Assembly (NCBI RefSeq): GCF_014839805.1
Contig: NC_051123.1
Location: forward strand, 5,252,727 to 5,316,726
Source of the DNA: Manduca sexta
Taxonomy: Eukaryota > Arthropoda > Insecta > Lepidoptera > Sphingidae
Reading direction: 5' to 3'
Length of the DNA stretch: 64,000 nt
Below are positions 56,241 through 64,000 of this stretch, one piece after another; position 1 is the stretch's first letter, and each line of letters starts with the position of its first letter. The position numbers were made by a program, and so were the translations under genes. The notes beneath the pieces were generated by a model that worked only from the letters and a program-made list of their open reading frames with translations, did no database searches and was not told where the DNA came from.

Positions 56241-57336
56241 CATTATTGTATGTATAATATTTATTATTCTCATATTTTTTCAAATCAATACACCTGTTGT
56301 TGCAGATAATTTGTTAACCGATTACCCTAATCAGATTTTTGTTTCTAACTTAATTACTTGAAGCAAAAAAAGAATTATAAAATATAATACTGGCCAAAAA
56401 TATTTACTTAGAATGGAAATGGGTACAAATCAGCCCGTTAATTCAGATTATCGTACGGACGTCAACGAATTCGATTGACCCAGAAAAACATAATTCCAAT
56501 TACAAAAAGTGCTTCAATTAAAATGCCAGGAACGTACCACAGATTACTTCCATACAGATATGTGATAAAAACCTATGAACATTTAGAGGTGACTGGCAAC
56601 ATGTATAATTGTATTGATTTGAAAAAAAATATCTTGTTCCATTAGATGTTGAGAATGACTAATGAAAATGAGACAGAAGCGTAACCAAATTATTTGTAGA
56701 ATGTAGTTCTTAAGAATATATTATTGTATTGTATTTATAAGTGCAGATATTGTCAATCTTTATGGCTTGAACGAAGTCACGCAGATGCAGGAAATTCTGA
56801 GCTTGATAATTAAAATGCGGGTGCCTATTTAAAATAAATCTTTTGTTTTTATTATACTACTACTATATAGTAGTAATCATGTATTAGAGTAATGATAAAT
56901 GTATGATATACAACTTGGACGAACCAACATTATGTATATGTAGTAATATCTTAAGATAAATGTAGGTAGATTGTCCATAGTGGACCAACTACCCCGGTTT
57001 AGAATTTTATCATTCCTTAAATATATGGTAAAGGTAACGGATGTGTTTATAATATCGTAAATCTTAATACATACTAAATACTAGATCAGTCACATTAGAA
57101 AAAATATGTAGAACATTTAGCCATCGCAATATTTGCTTTAGTAAAACTAATTATATTATTTAGAAAATACCCAGTTTTTGTTGGATCCTAATTACGATAG
57201 TATTAAAGTTGAATTTGTTAAAATCATTATTCATGTTGCTATTATAAATCAGATGGCGACATACAATACAGTAAAATACGTCTACAAACAAGACACAAGT
57301 TTTATATCATTTGGGCTTTATTTTATCGCTTTTTCC
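56241..57336. other. AT-rich intergenic sequence, nothing recognised
   Basis: No ORF, repeat structure or promoter-like block found. Confidence 0.4.
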
Positions 57337-57349
57337 GATTCCAATTATA

Positions 57350-57677
57350 ATATCGGCCCTGTATTATATACTGTCCCACTGTTGGGCACGGGCCTCCTCT
57401 ACTACTGAGAGGAAATAGGCCTGAGTCCATCACTTTGGCCTAGTGCTGGTTGGTAGACTTCACACACCCTCGAAAATTCCTAATAGAGAATTTCTCAGGT
57501 ATGCAGGTTTCCTCACGATGTTTTCCTTCACCGTTAAAGCAAGCGATAATTCACAAAGAATACACACATGATTTTTAGAAAAGTCAGAGGTGTGTGCCCT
57601 TGGGATTTGAACCTGCGGACATACGTCTCGGCAGTCCTTGCCACAACCAACTAGGCTATCGCCGCTTTTATACAAAC
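57350..57677 (-). mobile_element. tRNA-derived SINE, family B, with perfect target-site duplication
   Basis: Minus-strand GCGGCGATAGCCTAGTTGGT head (A box), B box GGTTCAAATCCC, and the tail ending in ACAGGGCCGATATT. Exact 13-bp duplication GATTCCAATTATA at 57337-57349 and 57678-57690. Confidence 0.92.
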
Positions 57678-57690
57678 GATTCCAATTATA

Positions 57691-59284
57691 CAAACGTCTA
57701 ACTACGGTCCTGTACTCCTGAGCCGATAGAATCGAATGCACGTGGCGTCCCCGAGTCTGGATCGCCCGCTATTCAGGTCAATGTCCACTGACCGTAATAT
57801 ATGCCACTGTTTATTATACATCGCGCGTTTATTGATTACAATACGTGTACTCATTGTATTTACCTTGTGCGTTTTATAACGTCCATTGACTTATAATTTA
57901 GTAATTGCAAAACAGTCTTATAATATGTATATAAGTAACAAAACATAATTCATTTCTTAGTTAATAATTTGGCCAACTTTCAACAATGAAGAGACACTTG
58001 AAGAAGAAGAAGACGAAGTTAATAATTAGCCAAATTTTTATATTACAGTTATAATGCTAATATATAATGTAAATGAATTTCGAACAAACTCAAAACGCCG
58101 AGTGTCTTTACATCGCCCAAAATTTAAGTTGCTTAACAATTATCCGTTCTAGATTTTTATATCTCCTGGGTATCAAACTTGAATGCATACTAACGTACTT
58201 TTATATACAATATTGAATATTTAAAAATTATCTGAAAGACATATCTTAATAACAATTTCACAAAAGAAGGTGTAGTGTTTGTATTTATTTAATAGATACA
58301 TTGTCTCACGTACACCAGTAGAGGGGGTAGCCGACAATCTGTCAATCGGTAGCATTGGTCGGTTGGATTCGGAAAGGGCGCCTGCGCTTGCAACTGAGTG
58401 TAGTAGTGAGCCGGTGTATTATAGTTATTGGTGGCTTTGTTGTGAACACCACATCCACAAAGGCAAGCAGACACTACAATAATTGAACCGATATACGTAC
58501 AAAATAGGTGTTTCCTAAGCGACGTGTTTTGCTAACACGCGTCAAACGCTCGTCATCTGAACGGGGTTTAAGTTATAACTCAACTCTTATGCTTACTGAC
58601 TTCCATAATTTTAAAATAATTCGAAATAATAAAAGTTTTACTCATGGCAATAAATACCAAAACCTTTCACCGCGGCATGGCGCGTACATTTTCTGAATTC
58701 CACTGGATGACCTTGTTGCAGCATCGCGAATGAATCATCGGCTTGACCTCTCGGGCGCTTGTTTCGGTATGTGGGTAAACAATGATCGGGCATTTGTAAA
58801 AAACTGGTCTTAGAGTTTATGAATGTTCGAACTTAATTTTAGATTTGCAATTGTTACATAAGTACAGACTATATTTTGATTGTCCGAAAAGTCAAAATTA
58901 TAATATTTACTTAAAAAAATTGTATAATTGTAAAATGTAGGTAGATATTGTAACTTGTAGCTTTAATTGATAACTTAAATTTTGAATTTAATTATACTAT
59001 TTTATACAATTGTAAAATGTAGGTAAATAACTGTGTTTTCAGAAAATTATATTATAAACCGCCATAAATTCTGAAAAAATATTTTAATTTACCTAAACGA
59101 AACAAATTATATATCACAACGGTCTTAAATAATTTTATTATCAAATAATTAATAATAATAATAATAATAAGCAGAAAACTACATGATTATATTAACGATG
59201 CCTTACAATCAAGCAATAAGTACTCCAATACTAATTTATTACAACGAAATCAATCGATCATTTAAACTTGGTGTAATTCCAGTA
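57691..59284. other. Upstream region of Myo18A; possible non-coding exon near 58302-58400
   Basis: 58300-58480 is GC-richer than its flanks. On the minus strand it has CTCAGTTGC (initiator-like) near 58399 and TACGTGAGA (donor-like) near 58305. This is weak evidence. The rest has nothing recognisable. Confidence 0.3.
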
Positions 59285-59480
59285 TGCGCCGACTGATCTA
59301 ACCGCCAAACGCCACTTAAAGTCATTTATATACCAAAACGGCACAGATTTCACAATGCGGCCGTATTCCATACGCGCGCGTCCTGGCTCGCATATTTTGA
59401 ACATGCGCCAGCGTCCTGGCACATTCGCTTGAGGCTATTCAGCCGCGTCATCCGCGCTTCAGCTCAAGAATGGCTAGGAA
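59285..59480 (-). promoter_or_regulatory. Candidate core promoter, minus strand, upstream of Myo18A exon 1
   Basis: On the minus strand TATATAAA (59332-59325) is followed 36 bases from its TATAAA core by a TCAGT arthropod initiator (59296-59292). The upstream flank (59345-59480) is rich in CpG and GCGC, unlike the AT-rich surroundings. It faces the myosin coding exon 5 kb away, whose start is preceded by a splice acceptor and so needs a distal first exon. The TATA-to-initiator spacing is a few bases longer than ideal. Confidence 0.35.
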
Positions 59481-60827
59481 ATGAGTTGCGCGAAAACCTA
59501 CGTCATTATAGGGTTGCCATCCAGTTAGTAAAATCTTACTTTTTACTATATTCTTACTTATATCATAAATGCGAAAGTTTGTGAAAATGTTTGGATGTTT
59601 GTTAGAAGTTACCGTAGGGATGGCTGAATAGATTTGGATGTAATTTTGCACAAAAATAGACCATGTCCTATCTAATCACATAGGCTAAATTTTATCCCAG
59701 TAATTTGCTCTAATGAGAAACAATGGAATGTTTTAAATCTTTTTTATTAATAGATGACGCAACCGTTGTTCATGTGCCGCTACAGATTGATAGACTGTTT
59801 TAGATACTTTTGTAACGGGAAAGGCTTTTCACACAGCAAACATTATTAGTATTCACAATGAAGAAAAAGGATAATCTAATTCCCGTTGTTGTCGCTTTAG
59901 TAATTAATAAGACTACGAACGCCTTTAGTTAACAGTAAGGTCGCGCCTCGACCGACAGAAGACCACTATCCGTCATTCTGCCGTAAAGTGGGGAAAGTGA
60001 AGACTAGTCATTAAGTCTTCATTAATTTCAACTTTTTCCGAACATGTCCCTTTCTTAATGATCAGTGTAATTTCGCAATATTCGGGTCAGATGATGACAC
60101 TTCCAAGAAATTAAAGGAGCGGAGAATGTAGACATTAACTGCAGTTGATTTTCATGTCGTAACGGTTATATAAGAATGAGCTTTCAAGCATTATAAGCGG
60201 TGAGACTGAACATTCAATGCTGGTCTTTATGAATGATGTTCACAAGTCACCTTAAGATATAAAATTATGAGCTTTCACTGCAACTAATATACGAGAAGGT
60301 ACATTAGATTATACGTTATAAAATTTTCTTGCTTATGAATATTTTAGAACATAAAATGTATGAACATCGAATGTATTACTTGCACTACGTAGTCATATTA
60401 GCGTTGTAACACAAAATCATGATTTATACGAAATAAAACTTAAGAAGTGACAACCTCACTACAGCGGGGACCACAACAATGGCCGCACAATTTGTATGCC
60501 AGCTTACACACGTTTAATACAACGCACAATCACGTACAAGCGACGTGTCGACAGTTACTTTAGATACACCCTCGTAAGCCTGTAACGGTAACATTGACAG
60601 CTGCCAGTGGTTTGATATTAATATTGTTGGTCCACATAAGAAATTGATCCGTACGATTCTGTATGACAATGCACGATACTGTGGTATTAAGTTTGTAGGA
60701 CAATGCTTGGTCACTGAGACCGCTTTGTGAATGTAATTTCTTTCCATTCGTTATGGTTTATGATGCATCTTGTGATTGCAGATCGACAGAATGACTGGCA
60801 GGTAATATCTGGTAGTTTCCAACCCCT
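59481..60827. other. Intergenic sequence, nothing recognised
   Basis: AT-rich, with unsupported short ORFs at 59448-59651 and 60514-60747. Confidence 0.4.
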
Positions 60828-60955
60828 AGCTTTATTTCTATTTGATTAATGTCATTGCGGGATAGTGATAAATTGTGTGTGTTCCCTGAGACTCGCTGAG
60901 CTTCACCGCTCGGTGTCATAAAATCCGTACACTGCCAATCCTAGCTTACAGGAGT
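60828..60955 (+). repeat. Dispersed repeat, related copy at 54374-54480
   Basis: See the 54374 copy; shares TATTTGATTAATGTCATTGC, GCTGAGCTTCACCGCTCGG and TGTCATAAAATCCGT. Confidence 0.6.
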
Positions 60956-61731
60956 CGTAGTGGTGGGTGTGAGGGCGGGAAAGTATAAGCGGAAAATAAT
61001 GTAGTAAGGAGGCATTTTAACCGCAAGTATAGGGACGTTTACAACAAGTAAAGCAAGCTGAAACCTGTGTAGCACCACGAATAAAAAATTGAAGTTATTG
61101 TTAGCGAGAAAAAAAAATAAGTTATAGCCCTAATCGCCGCAGGACATCGTTTTATATGAGATAATATTAATATTCTTTTCGACACAGCCCCACCTGGCCA
61201 AGCAAATCTGGCATCACCGTCTCCGACATAATTCGCCAAGTTTTAAAATGTAGCCTATAATGTCGCTCTCAAATAAATCTTATCAAATCCCACAGATCAA
61301 TTAGATTAGAATAATGTAAATGTAATTAAATATAGTGGAGAGAAACCTTTCATATCCGAAGGAAGCGACCCGCGATGGCAATTCAATTAGAACGTATATA
61401 ATGCGTCAGGGGCTCTTAATGGCAGCTAATGGTATTGGATATAAAGATGTTTATTATGGTCGCTGATATAATACGGGAGGAGAAAATGGTTAATAGATTT
61501 TGACGAAATAGACAGCATTAGGGACTATTACATAATAATTACTACATATAACTGGATAGCATCATATAACCAGATGATGAAACGAGCCAGTAAATCGCCT
61601 GATATCAATAGCAAGTGTCATGATCGCTCTGTAACAATAAGAACATTACTTGACATTTCAAATTATAAATATTGGAATTCTTTTGTGATCCTGAGCTAAT
61701 ATGATATCCTTCCTCATCGTTTTCACTACTT
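60956..61731. other. Intergenic sequence, nothing recognised
   Basis: The ORF at 61039-61239 (minus) shows no domain. Confidence 0.4.
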
Positions 61732-62150
61732 ATATACAACATAGACCTCCCGCGTCTGTCTGAATGCGATAAATTCAAAAACTAACGAGATTTCGATAAA
61801 ATTTGGTATGGAGATAGTTTGAGACCATAGGAAAGACCAGTGCCGGATTTATATTTTTTATAAGTGTAGGCCACTTTATTTCTGCCGTCCCATGTAGGTA
61901 GGTTTATGTATGTAGGTTTCTAAAATATTAAATAATTTTCCATTTGTTTGTATAATGGAAGGCACTAGTTATATAAACAAATGATAAATTAAATCGAGTG
62001 AGAGTCCTATGAAATCTGCCGCCCCTAAAAGGCTACCGCCCATAGGCCGCGGTCTATACAGCCTATTTACAAATCCAAGACTGGGAAAGACATAGACTAC
62101 TTTTATCTCGAAAAAAATCACGCGGGTGATACCGCGAGCAAGAGCCAGTT
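61732..62150 (+). mobile_element. Helitron-like element, second subfamily, split by a hAT MITE
   Basis: TATACAACATAGACCTCCCG, AAAATTTGGTATGGAGATAG then, after the insert, CATAGACTACTTTTATCTCG and CGCGGGTGATACCGCGAGCA. The CTAG end has decayed to CCAG. Confidence 0.7.
61838..62083. mobile_element. hAT-type MITE with 8-bp target-site duplication
   Basis: Ends CAGTGCCGGATTT and AAATCCAAGACTG are imperfect inverted repeats. An exact 8-bp duplication GGAAAGAC flanks it (61830-61837, 62084-62091), the size typical of hAT transposases. 246 bp, no ORF. Confidence 0.88.
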
Positions 62151-64000
62151 AAGTAGATTAATGCCGAGTTCAGTTGGCTTCAATTACAAAGAGAAACAAA
62201 AAAATCATATTATACTATCGCCACTAGCAGGTAAGTACATTTAAAGATTTATATCGCATCGTGTATAAATAGGTACGGATGACTCATCGCATTAATTGAA
62301 TTTAATCATTATTATCACAGTATGCGGAAGGTAATGAGCGGCTATTGTACTCTGTAAAAAACACGTGCCCACACGGCTTTTTACGTATAGCTGTAATACC
62401 CTGCTTTTATTCAATGCTAGAATTTGGCAAAACATTTATACCAATACCTTTTCTTTTCTTTTGAAATATTTAATAGCCACGGTGTATCTTTGTATACTGC
62501 ACATTGTAACCTCAGTCCGGGTTGTAGGTCTGTTTCATTGAAAAACTATGTGAAGAATTAATGCAGTATGGTCAGTGAATTACTGAAGAGCAAAAAACTA
62601 CTCCGAAATTCACATTAATGTCATTAATACGGCATAGAACTCACAATCGCTCATACATTATAGTAGATTGAGGTTTAGAGGCATTTAGACTTTATTTTTT
62701 CTTCTTCTTTGATGGTGTAATGAGTGATAAAGTGGCTGCATTTGTTGAGTGTTATTTTTATGTATGTATCTGTGGCCGGCAAAAGGGAGAGCCTCGCTTT
62801 TTAGTCTGATGGGCGTTTTCAATTATTTACCATCACACGATCGAAATATATGTCTATATGTGATGACTCGGCATCATATATAGACATATAATTTTTATGC
62901 GTAGTTCTGACAGTAGCCGCTAAAATTTGTTGCAGAGAATGATAAAATGATGATAATTAATTCAAATATTTCGCATTACCAGGCCTTCACACAAAAGGGA
63001 CTATTTAGAAGAGTAAGAACTACTTTTCTGCATAGTCTCTATTTTATGTAATTCTTACAATTTTCTAAAAAGTAAAAACCATTAACTCCCATAATAAGAG
63101 TAAAATACGGTCGAGCCAAACATTGAGTAGAATTATGAAAAGGATGAAAATACTTAACTAGTTAAATGGAGCTACTCATTTTACACGGCTTAATTAAACA
63201 TACTTTTCCTATTTGCTTTACAGTAATTACGGCTCACTGACCCGCATTGAGGTTGCGTGCTGAAGTGAAGTTAAAACCAGCCTGTGGGAGCTTTTTGGCC
63301 TGTATAGCTTACATTGCAGCACTATCATAAATTATATTTATTTAAATTTATTGCGTACTCATGAATACAAATCTTCTTAGAGCTTTATTATTCTTTATTC
63401 GAATTACAGTTCTATGAATTATACTTGCCCTAATACTATTATTTTTTCTAATATTGCCATTTTCATCATATATTATAAGAATACACTTAACTTATGAGTC
63501 TTCTGTATCTACTAACACATGCGTAAGTCTACTTCTAATGAGATACCTACAAAACAATCAGCTAAGAACAAACTATGTTCTCTATATTCTTAGCTTCAAA
63601 AACATTTGGTGTTTCGATCCAATCCAATATTACGTAATAAAAACAGATCTAAAACCACGATTGCATTTTATAGTTAAAATAATTGGAATCAACAACACAG
63701 CCAATAACCACATATATAACAAAAGCCAATTGAAATAAGCGGCATTCACCATGGCATATCAGAACATGGAAATGTAATATCAGTGACGCAAAACGAGATA
63801 CCAGAGTCGATTGCCACTCCACTTTGTAAATAAACAGCGAATATTGAGAACTAACTTTTAGATGTGGCTCCACCTGCGTGAAATTCTGATGCTGGGACAA
63901 AATGTGGTCTAGGGAAATCCCCGAAAAGACCTCTACGTACGGACGGTAGTTTCGTCAAACTCAGTTTAGCCACGTGGAAGATAAGCCTGGATAAATTAAA
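62151..64000. other. Intergenic; a long hairpin at 62848-62892
   Basis: TATATGTCTATATGTGATG and its mirror (18 of 19 pairs) enclose a six-base loop. ORFs at 63454-63900 overlap on opposite strands without homology. No gene. Confidence 0.45.

Overview
The window looks like AT-rich nuclear DNA from a moth or butterfly (Lepidoptera). The evidence is spliced eukaryotic genes with GT/AG introns, two tRNA-derived SINE families with intact pol III A and B boxes, microsatellite-associated Helitron-like elements ending in CTAG, and many small inverted-repeat DNA transposons. There is no operon structure, no rRNA, no convincing functional tRNA gene and no CRISPR array.

Two genes are supported. (1) On the minus strand, three consecutive coding exons (54196-54023, 42476-41259 and 39888-39751, all phase 0) encode the N-terminal extension of an unconventional class XVIII myosin (Myo18A; Mhcl in Drosophila). 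They carry a KE-rich start, a long low-complexity, proline-containing linker and a single PDZ domain. Motor and coiled-coil exons were not found and probably lie beyond the left edge. (2) On the plus strand, 24955-27034 is a complete four-exon gene for a 285-residue MADF-BESS protein, a DNA-binding adaptor of the Adf-1 type. Its second exon (25637-25761) is too short for an ORF scan but restores the second half of the MADF fold. If the myosin gene runs leftward past position 1, this gene lies antisense inside one of its introns.

The rest is intergenic or intronic sequence full of mobile-element debris. 1-24 kb holds a LINE reverse-transcriptase C-terminus, SINEs, Helitron fragments, foldback MITEs, a possible solo LTR and a poly(A) retroposon. 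27-39 kb holds MITEs, retroelement 3' ends and SINEs. The 11.5-kb first myosin intron (42.5-54.0 kb) is the richest part: a three-copy tandem array, a large hairpin, a 1.3-kb terminal-inverted-repeat transposon in a (TA)n tract, and a 1.35-kb Helitron-like element with a 123-bp tandem array that is itself broken by a 356-bp insertion. 54-64 kb is upstream of the myosin start codon and contains a TATA plus initiator arrangement on the minus strand that could be its promoter.

Several insertions have exact target-site duplications (SINEs at 9.5, 34.4 and 57.4 kb, retroposons at 19.3 and 36.9 kb, a hAT-type MITE at 61.8 kb), so transposition was recent. I did not find a clearly new multi-gene system. 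The most distinctive items are the insertion-bearing Myo18A PDZ domain, the nested-element stratigraphy, and the 1.3-kb transposon with repeated internal copies of its end motif.
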